The notes below the pieces were generated by a model that saw only the letters and a list, made by a program, of their open reading frames with translations, ran no database searches and had not been told where the DNA came from. Below, piece after piece: positions 1-12,785 of a stretch of DNA of 64,000 nt (positions within the stretch are counted from its first letter, which is position 1; each line of letters begins with the position of its first letter). Position numbers and translations under genes: made by a program. Source of the DNA: Panonychus citri. Taxonomy: Eukaryota; Arthropoda; Arachnida; Trombidiformes; Tetranychidae. Where the stretch lies: positions 1,550,001-1,614,000 of the forward strand of contig NW_026515500.1 in the NCBI RefSeq assembly GCF_014898815.1, given 5' to 3'.

Positions 1-954
1 AACTTCCCATTGTTTATCATCATCATCATCATTTCCATCTTCATCTTTAAAGTGACCACTGTCCAGTATATTTTGTGAACATCTAAAAATAGATTGTCCT
101 TCATTACTTTTTTTATTGCCAATCCAATTGCGATCCTTATTCACGATGATGACGATAACATGATGATAATAATTCATAGCGATTGTATAACCTTATACTT
201 TTTCAGTTGATAATCTAGAGCAATTTATACAAAGTATAACTTGTTTTTATATTACAATGTTGTCATTTGACAATAATATGAATTCTCTTTGATTCATTTT
301 AATTTGATTGTCATCTAATTATTGTAATAATAATTATCAATGAGATACTATCATAAAAATATCGTGATAATATTGAAAAGTTTTTGATATGTTGACAATT
401 TTTAAGAAACAATCAAAAAACTTAATTTGATTTATGTGAATTATAACAATTGATTTTATCGATTGACAGTAACTTAATCATTTCTTGTTGATTATCATTA
501 CGATTTAGTTTCTCTCTCCCTCTATTTTATCATTCACATGAGAATGAGTAAATTGTTGATATCCATCAACTCAATATAATACAATGTATTTATCATTATA
601 ATCAATTCAAATCTGATGAATACCAGAGATTTGAAGCAATCAAACAAAAAAATCAGGACATGAGATAAAAATTTTGTTGATTTCATATCCTTAATCTTAA
701 TCTCGTTTATTGCCTTCGGGTATTCATGTTATTTTATATTTTACTTCCTATTCTTTTCATCAGAAGTTAAATAGAGTTCAATATCTGCGTTATATCAACA
801 AATCAGCGATTAATGTATTGAAATCACAAACTATCAGTTGAAAATTTAGTTACACTGATATTTTGTATTTGCATCGGAAAATTTTAATCTTGAAATGTTT
901 CACTTGACAAATTTTCGACGATTATACAATTTTATCGTTTTCGTGATCTTATAA
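1..954. other. AT-rich intergenic DNA
   Basis: No coding region can be supported. The stretch is AT-rich with short ATC/CAT trinucleotide runs near position 20 and several TAATTG-type motifs. It lies downstream of the cyclophilin stop codon and could hold that gene's 3' UTR. Confidence 0.6.
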
Positions 955-1634
955 TTAACTCAGTTGGCCAGAATTTGTGATGGTGATTCTCTTGCTAGGT
1001 TTTCCACTTTGACTTCCCCAGCCTTCGACTTTCTTGACAACGTCCAGTCCTTCAACGACTGAGCCGAAAACGACATGTCGATTATCTAACCAAGAAGTTT
1101 TGACGGTAGTGATGAAAAATTGTGCTCCGTTAGTTCCAGGACCAGAATTGGCCATGGAAAGAGTACCAGGACCAGTGTGTTTGAGTGTAAAGTTTTCGTC
1201 CTCAAATTTGTTTCCATAAATTGATTGACCACCAGTTCCATCAAAGTTGGTGAAATCACCTCCTTGGATCATGAAATTGGGGATAACTCGATGGAATATT
1301 GAATTCTTGTAACCGAAACCCTTTTCTCCAGTACATAAAGCTCGGAAATTCTCGGCGGTTTTTGGTACAACATCAGGTCGCAACTAATAAAGACAAAAAG
1401 AAATTAAATCTTCCAGTACAAAATATTACCAGCAAACTAAAGAGAGGAGATAAACTTCAACCTCAATCCCGAACTATTACAAATTAGAATTATAAAATCA
1501 CTTACCTCCATAACAACTCGACCTACGGGTTGATTGTCTGCTGCAATATCGAAGAAAACTCGTGGAAGTCGACAAAAAACACTATCAACAATCAATAGAG
1601 TCAAAAGAACTTTTATCAAACACTTTGTCGCCAT
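955..1634 (-). CDS. Secretory-pathway cyclophilin (peptidyl-prolyl isomerase)
   Basis: Two exons on the minus strand, 1634-1506 and 1383-955, are joined by a 122-bp GT-AG intron (1384-1505) and give 185 residues. Residues 1 to about 21 are hydrophobic (LIKVLLTLLIVDSVFC) and look like a signal peptide. The rest is one complete cyclophilin domain. All key active-site residues of human PPIA are present at a constant +20 offset: Arg75, Phe80, Met81, Gln83 (in HRVIPNFMIQGGDF), Trp141 and His146 (in SWLDNRHVVFG). It should catalyse cis-trans isomerisation of X-Pro bonds as a folding helper in the ER or outside the cell. The C terminus ends QLS, not KDEL, so retention in the ER is not shown. A mitochondrial presequence is a less likely reading of the N terminus. 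Divergent neighbour: PLOD, an ER collagen-modifying enzyme. Confidence 0.93.
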
Positions 1635-3057
1635 TTTTATACAGAATAATAATATGAAAATACTCTCAAGTTTATCTCAAAGGATGTAGAATGTAAATGA
1701 AATCAGTTCCTCATTGATGATCTCGTTTTATGTGAAAACGGAGATGAAACTTGAATGAGTCTAAACTTGAATTCAATGAAAAGTCATTGAACTTTTATCA
1801 TGAGGATATAAAAGGGTTAAATTAAATCTTAGCTCATGATGAACCTTTTCAGGTTAATCTGAACCTCCATGCTCCACATGCTCATTATTGCTCGAGGCCA
1901 TTCAGATTATCTCATCAACTTCCTACTCTCTTTCTGGCTTAGCTTTTGATTTAAATGAGTTCAATCTTTAGCAATACAAACATTATCTCACAATATTTTG
2001 TATTGATTTTGATTCGATTCAATTTGATTATCATCACAATTCAGTCTCTCTCTCCCTTTTGATTTGATTACTATTCTCATGTTAATATAAACGATAATCA
2101 TAAACAAATTGTTGATAACCATCAATTGATCAACTCAAAATAATATGTATCATAAATTTATCATCATGACTTTAAATTTAATTCATTGATATATTCACGA
2201 TAAGGGAGTAAAAAACTTTGTTATCTCTCATTTTCTCAATGTGAATATCATGTTATCATCATGTAAATACTCACATTGGAATGAAAAATATACAAGGAAA
2301 TTTTTACCAGAAAGATAATATTTAAATCTCTTGATAAAGGAAACACTGAATTATCATAAAAAGTTTGATAAACCGATAACTCGGTAAGATGATTTCAAAT
2401 TAACCGTAGAAAATCAATTTGATTTGATATATTTTCCCGAATTATCATCATCATCATCATCATTTTAGATGAAGATGATACTTTGATTATCATGAAATGG
2501 GAAAACTTTGTTGTTGTTGTTACAATTGATGAAGACTCACAATTTTTACATTAATATATTACATTAACTGATGACATTTATGTTTCATGTATTGATCATT
2601 TTGATGACTGATGATGATGATGATATTTTGGATTCTTTCATCAAGAATTGTGATTTGATTGTAGAAATAATAACAATCTATCTCTATATATATCTATTGG
2701 AGATGGACTTTGTTTTCATCAATTCCTGAAAGCCAATGATTATTTTTGATTGTCTTTCCATTCTGATAATCAACTTGAATACTATTTTCATTTACAATAT
2801 TGACCAATTGGTTCAATCGGTCATTTCCTTTATGATATTTATCTGTATTTCCTTTCGGACAATACGATAAATATCAATATTTCATCTTGAGACTTTAATA
2901 ACCTTCAATATTTATCTCTGTCCATTTGTGGTCAGTTTTCGTTGGACCATTTATATAACGATCGTTGATTTGGTTAAATTGTTATCTATCGATTTATATA
3001 TTAACATGCTAATTAAATTGATCTTTTTTCATCTTTATCATTTTGATTTCTTAACAG
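1635..3057. other. Intergenic or intronic DNA upstream of PLOD exons
   Basis: No exon is recognisable here. It contains short TCA/ATG trinucleotide runs (about 2448-2464 and 2608-2622). A good acceptor (ttcttaacag) ends at 3057, so the right-hand part is intron of the PLOD gene. The PLOD exons upstream of it were not found. Confidence 0.5.
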
Positions 3058-4192
3058 GGGAATCTGGAACGTCCCTCATATAACTGACTGTTATCTCATC
3101 AATGGAACCCTATTGAAGGAGGGATTAAGTGGATTAAGTTTGCCCAGTGGAGAAAATTTTGAATCTAATCTGATTGATTCTGATACAATTGATGAGATTA
3201 AGGTTAAAGGAGATTCATCTAAAGATGAGGTCAATGGAGTAACGGTCAAGAGGGAAACTCCTAAGGATTATTATCCCTCTTATAGAAATGAAAAGGATCC
3301 TTCCTTGGATTCTGACATGGCTTTTTCAGCTTCTCTCCGGTCAAGGGGAATTTTCATCTTCGTTATCAATATCGATGATTATGGTCATCTGGTCAATTCT
3401 GAGACCTTTGAGACAACTCATGTTCACAATGATTTATATGAAATTTACAATAATCAATACGAATGGACAGAGAAATACATTCATCCCAATTATTCAGCAG
3501 TTCTTAAAGATGATTATCAAATTGACCAACCCTGTCCTGATGTCTACTGGTTTCCAGTGGTCACTCCAGTATTTTGTATCAATTTGATTGAAGAGATGGA
3601 AAATTATGGAAAATGGTCCGACGGATCAAATTATGTATGTTGATTGTTATCATTTATTACAATTCATTATCATCACAATTAGGAGATATATCTAATATTG
3701 AACAATAATTATATTGTTCAAGTTTGTTTTTCCATCTTCGAGATTAATTGTTTGCTTAATTATTACGATGGAATATCAGTTAGCAAGTTTTTCTCTTCAT
3801 ATTTACACAATTGATGATTATTTTTTTCTCTACATTGATTAATCATCTATTAATATTTACACCATCATATTTTAAATGATTATCTTCATCAATTATATTA
3901 CCAGACTTGGAAGAAAACAGATCGGAGAGAGAGAAAGAGAGAGCAACTGTTTTTGCAATCATCCTCATCCTCATCCTCATCCAGTTATCCATCAACCATT
4001 TAAGTTAACAAACAGTAAAATCATCAACATGTAATGAAAAAATTTCCAAAGGCATTTAAGTGCTCTTGTAGAGAGAGATGAAGATGAAGATAAAGATGAT
4101 GTTGCGATAGATTTTATTACTTTGCTAAGTTTGCATTTTCGCTAGTTTGTTTTCACTCCTTGTCCTCATCTCTACTTTTTAGCATCATCTTC

Positions 4193-4229
<37 letters not shown>

Positions 4230-4839
4230 TTAGTCTTTCCTTTCATGCATCATCATCTTTATCTTCATCTCGATATGATGATATAATCAATTTTAAGTCT
4301 CCAGAAAAAGAGCAATATCAAAATCGATTGATATCATTTTATTGTCATCACATTTCTTCATCTTTCTTTAATAATATGAGTATTAATGATGAGAAAGATT
4401 CTTTTTCCTTAGTTAATTTCTGATATAATTTAAAACTTGATAAGAGATGATAATCTATAGAATCATAAAATTTGTTATTCTTTTTTTAACAACTGATGAA
4501 GATGCAAATTGTCATTATCATCTTTGAGATTATGTCATCACATTGCATCATTGAGTTTGCATCATCCATCTTTCCCCATTTAGCTTATTGAAGCTTCATC
4601 ATCATTAACAATATAACACAAACAGAATAGTATATGAGCAATAATCGTACACTTTTTGTAGCATCCTCATCATCATCTTCCTGTTTTCTCTTCTAAAATT
4701 TGAATAGAAAAATACTAGTATCTTATGACCTTTTCTGTTATTATATGAACATTATTCTTTTCTTTTCATCATCATCATCAGTGAGGAGAAAAAGAAGAGA
4801 GATGAACCTTCTCGTTCTCTTTCATATTATTAGCAAGAC

Positions 4840-4883
<44 letters not shown>

Positions 4884-6027
4884 GAAAGAGAAACTTAAAG
4901 ACCTATTTCTTTATCCTTCGCCATAGGAAGTACCTTGACATGGTTGAGAGATTCTCAGTTGAATTATATTCCCATGTATGATAATCCAATGGAAACCCTT
5001 TACTCAATTCTTTTGTGAATCTTTAAGGAAGATGCTCATCTCTCTCTCTCTCTCAGAATCGTTTACAACTTCACCAGAATTTTACTCCTTCCGTTTCACC
5101 TCGAATTTTTCGAACTTAATTCTCTTTTTCTCTTTCTTTTTCTTTCTCTCTCGTTTTCATTTCCTCTTCTATTTCCTCTCCTCTCCTTTTATTCTCTCTC
5201 TCTCTCTCATCATCATCTTTTTATTATCCATATAAATAGTGATTCTCATTCATCTTCATTTACTAGAGAAACATTTTTGTTTAAAAAAAACATTAATTCA
5301 CTGGTTTGCCTGATTTAACATGTGATTGATCACCAATCCAATCAAATTATATCTTAATCACCTTATTCAATTATCGATATCAACTTGATAACAATTGATA
5401 GATTATTAATTTGTTAACAAATGTATTATTTTCCTCTCCCTTCAGGATCCTCGATTATCGGGTGGATATGAAAGTGTCCCAACCGTCGATATACACACAA
5501 GTCAAGTGGGCCTCGAACAACAATGGCTCTACTTCCTCAGGGAATTCATCCGACCCGTTCAAGAGAAAGTGTTTATCGGTTATTTCCATGATGTAAGATC
5601 GCCCATGTCACAACTTTCATCAACTTTTCCAATAATTTTCTTCTTCTTCTTCCTCAACAGCCACCCAAAGCAACCATGAACTTTATCGTCCGATACAAGC
5701 CCACCGAACAAGCTTCCCTGAAGCCTCATCATGACACATCCACTTACACAATTAACATTGCCCTTAATCGACCTGGAATTGATTATGAGGTAATTTTCTT
5801 TGGTTTTTCCAATTGTGATCTTTAATTACTAATTCGATTTAATTTTCCTTTTTTTCTCGGGAATTGTACAGGGAGGTGGTTGTCGATTCGTTCGTTACAA
5901 TTGCTCAGCTGTTAATCTGCGACAAGGATGGACACTCATGCATCCTGGTAAACTGACCCACTACCATGAAGGATTAACAGTTACAAGTGGAACTCGTTAC
6001 ATTATGGTTTCTTTTGTTGATCCATAA
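3058..6027 (+). CDS. PLOD: Procollagen-lysine 2-oxoglutarate 5-dioxygenase, C-terminal part
   Basis: Four exons: 3058-3634, 5446-5592, 5661-5789 and 5872-6027, all with GT-AG borders and matching phases. The translation follows lysyl hydroxylase from GIWNVPHITDCYLI through CPDVYWFPVVTPVFC to the C-terminal SFVDP. The catalytic dioxygenase domain has the iron ligands HHD (in LKPHHDTSTYTINIALN) and a distal His in MHPGKLTHYHEG, with the 2-oxoglutarate-binding Arg in GTRYIMVSFVDP. The enzyme hydroxylates collagen lysines in the ER. About 340 residues are present; the N-terminal glycosyltransferase-like half (about 350 residues in the family) is missing, because its exons lie outside the window or are too short for me to see. 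Compared with vertebrate PLOD from memory, the first exon has about 45-50 extra acidic residues between LINGTLLK and the DMAF motif. AATAAA signals occur about 620-640 bp after the stop (6645, 6664). Confidence 0.93.
3635..5445 (+). other. Long PLOD intron with microsatellites
   Basis: This 1.8-kb intron separates the first and second PLOD exons seen here. It holds a CT run at about 4195-4225, a GA run at about 4846-4881 and further CT-rich stretches at 5037-5060 and 5100-5212. Open frames inside it are translations of these simple repeats and are not genes. Confidence 0.75.
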
Positions 6028-8435
6028 TAACAATCAGCTGATTAGTTTGACAGGATAATCTTTCAACAGGATTAGTTGGTCAAATTCACTGGACATATTA
6101 ACTCAATTGCTTTTGCATTACAATTTTATTATTTTTAAATTGATTTGCTAAATCATTTCTGGTCAACAATTTTCATACAAAACAATATTTACAATTACAA
6201 TTGTGTACAGTTTAATTGTTAGGGTATTTTGATTTGATAATTTAACTGTTTTCTACTACAGTTAATTGCAAACCAAACGTTAAATTGATTTTAAAATGAA
6301 TTCAAAGTTACTGAAACAATTAGAGTTAATTAGCATCTTTGATATTCAATGAGAATCAAATCAAATCTAATTGATGATTTAAATTGATCATATCATTTAT
6401 TCACTTTAATTGTTTCGCTTAATTATCAATAATCAATTGGAAAAAAAGTGAACAATTTAAATTGAAGAAGAAGAAAAAAAATAAGAAATGTTAATCTAAT
6501 CAATTTAATCTTAATTATTATTATCAAACATTTAATTGAATGACAATTAAAAACAGTATTTATATTCTTGTATTTGTAGCTTAACAATTAACTAATGGTC
6601 AATCCATTGGAAATTTGATATAATCAACAAATCATATCAATGATAATAAAATACAATCAATGTAATAAAAGTAATTACAATGTATTGATTTTTCTTGATT
6701 CGGTAATTGTAATAATTAATTGCTGAGAGACTTTTAATCACTGTAATCAACGGGGAGGGACAAAGAAGTGATTAAAAGATAATGATTAAGGATTTAGAGG
6801 ATAATGATTGGAGGATAATTTGTTGATTGTTGTTAACTGATGATTAGATGTTGACATTATCTAAATTACTGAAATGATTAAATTAAATTTCACTTGAATG
6901 ATGATCTCAACAAGATGTTGAAAGGGAAACTGATTTTGTAGATTAATGGCAAACTAGAATCTTAATTAGATTATTTATAATTTAAGACAACAATTTAAAC
7001 TGTAGATTAAGAGGAGGATGAGGATGATGATGATGATGAGAGAGAGAGAGAGAGTGAGATCTATGGGGTAGGAAAATGATGATTGTACTAATCGTGGGAA
7101 GATTAATGAGATTTGATTTACAACAATTGAGCATTTGGTTAAATTGCTGAAAACAGATCACTATTGAGGTAAGATTGATTATTTAATTGTTTTCAGACAA
7201 ATTAATGACTGTAACGATGTTAATATTTTTACCGTTGATTGCTAACAATTAACGTTAATGATTATGATGATGGTGCTGATGATTAGATATCTCAATGATA
7301 ATTATTTGTCTAATCAAAATGATGATCAAATATCTATTTAGTATCTTTGATTGTTCATCTTTTCAAATCATTAGATTGATTGTTTGACGTTGATTGTATT
7401 GTTTCAAGAGAGAATCAAATTAATCGTGATTAGAATCATGATATTAATAATTGAAATTGACCATTGATTGTGAATATGTTGATACCAGATTCTTAGTCGA
7501 GATACAATTTGTACTAAAGTTTTTTTTGCTTCTTTTTCTGGTTCCATGAATTTAAGTTGATTATTATCAACATATGATGATGATGTTTACTGAAATTCAG
7601 CTGAAAGGAAGTAGAGGAAATGGAAAAATAATAGAAAGTGATTCATGAAAGAGCCAAAACTTGAACAATTTACGGTAAATCAACTTTAAGGTTCCATAAA
7701 TTGTGATGGTTTTTTTTTCTCTTTCTCTCTCTACAACAATCAAAAAAATGTTCTGAAAATCTGGAACTATCATAGAAATTGGTAATCATGATGTTTTTTT
7801 TTCTTTCATCAGATTAGTTCAACTTTCAGGGAAGAAAAAAAGTTCATCTAGGAAGTTATCATAATCCATCATCATCTATTTTCCTGGTATCTTTTTTATG
7901 CTCATTGTTATTTTCTTTCCAATTTTTTCATCTTCATCTTTCTCCTCATCATCCATGAGATAATGATGAAAATAAAGAATCAGAATCATAGAATCATCTA
8001 ATTAAGAAACTCAATCAAATGATTAGTTAAAATCGATGGAGAGAAAATAATCTCGATATGAGAACGAGTTTAATTTTCCACAGAAAATCAAATGGATTGA
8101 AAAAACAATTGACCAACAAAAAGATTCAATTCTCCACCAACAACAGTCCCTTCTAATATCATTCTAATCTATTTTTCTATCAACAATTTAATTTAATTGT
8201 CAATTAATTCGTTACCTTGTTAACAATAAAATTCACTAGATGGCATTAGAACTCCAGTGTCTCCATCTATCGGATTTTTCTTTTTCTACAAATGAAACAT
8301 TGGAAAAAAATTTAATCTTTTTTTTTTCATTTTCACAAAAACGGTTGTTCTCAAATTCAAATTGTAACAACTTCTTTTAATCTTTGATTGTTTTCCTTTA
8401 ATTTAGTTTGTTTCTTTCATTTTAATCAATTAATA
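6028..8435. other. Intergenic DNA between PLOD and ALIX
   Basis: AT-rich, with a GATGAT/GA microsatellite at about 7014-7056. AATAAA at 6645 and 6664 may serve PLOD polyadenylation. The 5' UTR and promoter of ALIX should lie at the right end, but I see no clear core promoter motif. Confidence 0.5.
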
Positions 8436-11390
8436 ATGTCATTTATTGCCATACCTTTGAAAAAATCATACGAAGTTGATCTGATAAAACCTTTGAAAAA
8501 TTGTCTCACCTCAAATTATAGTGGTGATGACAGTCCTATCAATGTGGATTCAGTTGTTGAGAATCTCAACAAATTAAGGTCTAATTGTATTAGTAAAAAT
8601 CTTGATCCTAAACATGAACAATCACTTGAATTATTGGAAAAGTAAGTAACTAATTAAATGTTTCTTTGTCTTTCTTTCTTCCATATTACCTTGAGCTTCC
8701 CTTTCACCATTTTCTTTTTTTTGTTCTATTCTTTTTTGTTTCCTTCTTTGTGTCTCTTTTGTTTTTCCTCATCATTAAGCCTTTTAGCCTCTAATTGTCT
8801 CAATGAATTAACATTAACAATGAACAATCTGTAAATTAATATCTTCTGGTTGAGTCATTAAATTGATTGTATAATAATTAGGAGATTCTCGAGATGTGTC
8901 ATCTAGATATATAAATACAATTTATCATAATGATAAATTTATCATCATTTTCGGTTATGGTTTCAATTTATATATCAATTCTATTGATTTATTTTGATTT
9001 TTCTTTCTTATTTCGACAGGTATTATGATCAGATAACATCATTGGAACAAAAGTGTCCCCAACATGAGCTACAAATCACTTTTAAATGGAAAGACGCATT
9101 TGACAAGGGAGGATCTTTCCTTATGTCATCCAATACGTTGTCATTAACTAGTATTGTCTACGAAAGGTGTTGTGTTTTATTCAATATTGCAGCAATTAAA
9201 AGTCAAATTGGCTCAATGTTGGCAAATGAAGGAATCAATAATGATGTTGCTCTTAAATTGGCTGCCAAACATTTCCAATCAGCGGCCGGAATATTTCTTG
9301 CCCTTCGTCACCTTACACCAACAATTGGTCAAGATATTACGCCTGATCTTAATTCTGACGTTCTTAATGTTTTACATACAATTATGCTCGCCCAAGCTCA
9401 GGAATTGTTTTTCTTTAAGGCTTCAAATGATAACATGAAGGATAATATTATTGCTCGAGTTGCTTCACAATGTGAAGAGTATTACATGGATGCATTGAAA
9501 CACCTTCCAATCCTTAAATTGGCTGGAATTGAGAAAGATTGGAGTTCAATATTCTCAATGAAACAAAGCGTTTTCACCGGTATAGCTGAATTTCATCAGG
9601 CCAATGTTTGTCAGAGTAAAAAAGATTTCGGTCAAGTTGTCGCTCGCTCTCAAAAAGCCGATGAATGCCTTAAATTGGCTCAATCAAAAGGTGGAATGTT
9701 TTTCGCTAATGTTTACAAAAATTTTTTAGCTCGAGCTCAGAGAGTTTTGGAAGAATCTAAAAAAGATAATGATTTTATTTACCATGCAAGAGTTCCCGAG
9801 GAAAAAGCATTGGAACCTATTGGTAAAGCATCTCTGGTCCAACCAACACCCTTACCAACCAAATTCAGGCCCAATATTCCTGATCCGTTTGCCAATCTTT
9901 TACCTCTTGCCATTCAACAGGCCACTCAAAAGCTTGAGTCTAAAAAGCAGGAATTGGTTCATCAAGAAACGGCCACTTTGCGTGAATTGACTCAAATTTT
10001 AAATGGTGTCTTAGCTTCCCTTAATTTACCTGCTTCTCTTGAAGATGTTATTGGTACCGAATTACCTGCTTCTATTAAAGAAAAGGCTCAATTCGTGCGA
10101 GGACAGGGAGGTATTGATGCTTTGGATAAATTGATTAACGAGCTTCCTAATTTGCTTAATAGAAATAAGGAAATATTAGAAGTAACTGAGAAAATGTTGG
10201 AACAAGAAGAGACTACTGATAATAATTATCGAGCTCAGTTTAAGGAGAAATGGCAAAGGTCACCTTCGTCTAAATTGACTGGTGTTTTCCGAGAGCATGT
10301 GACTAAATACACGAATATCATCAAGAATGCCATGGATGCCGATAAAAAGATTCAACGGAAATATGCTGATTTCAAAGAGTTGATTCAACTTCTTTCACAG
10401 GATAATAGTGAAATTCAGAAAGCTATTCCAAGTGGTTCTGGTAATGGTTCAGATTTATTGAGCTCCCCAAGTGCTAAAGAATTGAAATCATTAATGAACG
10501 AAGTTGAACATTTAAGAAGAGAACGTGAAGAGCTTGAAGAAAATCTCAAATCCGCTGTTTTCGATGATATGAAAGCCAAATTTTCCGCTGCCTTGTCCGC
10601 CAATGGATCTATCAATGAAGAAGCTTTAAGCGTTGAGACTATCGCTGAAGTCTATGCACCTTTACAGAAACAAGCTCGTGATATTAAGGTTAAACATGAA
10701 TCGCTTATTGAACGGATTCAACGAGCAAACGAACAATTTGTTAATCTAAAGCGAATGAGTAACCAAGGAGACTCACGTCGAGAAGATTTTCTCAGTCGAC
10801 TGGCAAGTGCCCATGATGCTTTCCAAGAATTGATGACCAATATTGCCGAAGGAACCAAATTTTATAATGACTTGACAACTTTATTGGTTAATTTACAAGG
10901 AAAAGTGGATGATTTATGTTTCGCTCGTAAAACTGAAGCCGATGAACTTGTCAAAGCGATTCAAAATGAAATCGTTTCCCGACCAAGTCCAAGTCCACCC
11001 TCCGCACCCTCATATCATTCCAAACCTGAAGATAAGCCTAAACCACCTCGACCACCTCCACCTCAAATATCCTCAGCACCCGCTGCCCAAACCGCTGGTG
11101 CTACCGCCCCAACTCCAGCCGCTCCAACCCCAAGTTACCCCTTTAATCAACCCTATCCTAATCCTTACCAACCCTACTATTATCCTCCTCCTCCACTCCC
11201 TCCCACCTACAGTGCTTACGCTAATCCATATGCACCTCATCCTCCCCAACAACAAAACCTTACCCAACCCAACCTCAACCCGGTCAACCCCAACCTGGTC
11301 AACCCCAACCTCCTCCCTCTGGATACCCACCTTATCCTAATCCCTACTCTAATCCTTATCCACAATATCCCAGATAAGAAAAAGTCTTGA
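8436..11390 (+). CDS. PDCD6IP: ALIX / PDCD6IP, ESCRT-associated Bro1 protein (frameshifted tail)
   Basis: Two exons, 8436-8641 and 9020-11390, with a 378-bp GT-AG intron splitting a Lys codon, give 858 residues (human ALIX is 868). The start at 8436 (MSFIAIPLKK) is preferred over 8388 because it aligns with the family N terminus. The Bro1 domain covers about residues 3-360 (WKDAFDKG, ESCRT-III binding). The V domain covers about 365-710 (ATDNN-RAQFKEKWQR type motif, NEEALSV, EGTKFYNDL, CFARKTEADEL). The Pro-rich tail includes a PSAP TSG101-binding motif at residues 729-732 (10998-11009). ALIX links ESCRT-I to ESCRT-III in endosomal sorting, membrane repair and cytokinesis. In the frame as read, the last about 45 residues become L/N/I-rich and end KKKS. 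Another frame from about 11254 gives the expected Gln/Pro/Gly/Tyr-rich tail ending YPQYPR with a stop at 11375-11377, so one A may be missing from the AAAA run at 11254-11257. The gene faces FMC1 tail to tail. Confidence 0.95.
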
Positions 11391-12142
11391 CCCACTGAAA
11401 TTCACATCATTTAATTTTTCCCCGTTAAATTGAAACTGAAAACATTTTTAAATTGCCAACAATCTGTTAATGACAACAAATTATTTGCCTTGTGAATCTT
11501 GTTTCTTATTATTTTTGATTTAATTACATCAAAAATTATTATTGCAAAAAAAATTACCACTAATAAGAAACATATTAGGAATGAGAAATTTATCAAATGA
11601 ATGCCAATCTAAATTCATTTTAAATTGTTTCAAAGTTGATCTAAAGTCAATTAATGAAAAAGATGATAAAATGTAATCACCATTTATTGATTAATCCAAG
11701 AAAATACTTTTAATTACATCTTAATGAGATGTTGATCAATTTTCATTAATAAAATGACTCAAAACGATAAATGATAATAATTTTCTTTCTCTCACTTCAA
11801 TTAAATTGACAATCATCAAAATGATATCAACTAATCACTCATTCAATCAACTCAATTAAATGATAACTTATTGTGAAAAGCAATTGAAATCATGTTAACA
11901 ATTAAAAGGAAAAGGTTATAAATAAGGTAAACAAAATGCTGAACAAATTAGCTAATTGTTTCACTCTCAAAGTTATACATTCATCTCAGGAAAATGTAAT
12001 TAGCTTTTTGGTAGTAACTAATTTAATCAATTGTTATTTACACTTTGATCAATTGATTAAAACTACGTAATTTAAATTCAGCTTAACTTATACATTTAAA
12101 TTTCTATTTGCTTAGTGTCGATTTTAACACCGATCTGATCAA
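11391..12142. other. Convergent 3' intergenic region (ALIX / FMC1)
   Basis: AT-rich DNA between two stop codons of convergent genes. AATAAA on the plus strand near 11747 and its complement near 11682 are possible polyadenylation signals. No ORF here is convincing. Confidence 0.5.
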
Positions 12143-12785
12143 TTAAGATAAATTTTTCTCCGGTAATCTCAGGCCAACTTTTTTCGCCGCTTCTTCAACC
12201 GATGCTTCCCCTTTGTTGTAAATCGCTGTTAAATCGCGATAATTAGAGACACTTTCCAAATAGATTGCGTATGTTTCGCCCATGAATTGTAATTCCTCTT
12301 TAGATCTGCACGTTCGCTCATCGGTAACATCGTGTTTACGAGTCTCTGTTAAGATACATCGGATTGCAGCATTTTCGCTGATATTTTCCTGTGAATAGAA
12401 TAAAAAAAATGAGTTAGATGAAATAAATATAAACAAATGAATTAGAAGATAATAAAATAAATCAACAAATTAATCATGAGAAAATATGAAACCTTGAAAA
12501 TCAGCTAATCGGTAATCATTTGTCATGGTTGCATTTTAATCAACCAATTAACCAAACAAAACCCGTCGATAGTCATATAATCATATGATAATTCACTAAA
12601 GGCGTGTTTAATTTTTACACAATTAACAAACAATTAGATATTACAATTGATACAATTTATCAAAAGACGAACAAAAAAATAACAAAATAAAATCAAGTTA
12701 ATTCACTTACCGATGGATTAAGTTTTCGTAAATAGTGAGAGATCCGTCTAATTACAGTTAATGGGTTGTTGGTAATACAAGCCAT
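12143..12785 (-). CDS. FMC1: FMC1-like mitochondrial ATP synthase assembly factor
   Basis: Two minus-strand exons, 12785-12711 (25 codons) and 12388-12143, with a phase-0 GT-AG intron of 322 bp, give 106 residues. The first exon is too short to appear as a long ORF. It supplies the start MACITNNPLT and a basic helix with a degenerate LYR-type motif (RRISHYLRKL). The rest matches the FMC1/C7orf55 family pattern: VTDERTCRSKEEL, then an internal helix, then KGEASVEEAAKKVGLRLP near the C terminus. In yeast and human, FMC1 acts in the matrix with the F1 chaperone ATPAF2/Atp12 in complex V assembly. The recognition comes from remembered family motifs; the length (human about 113 residues) fits well. 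Confidence 0.85.
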
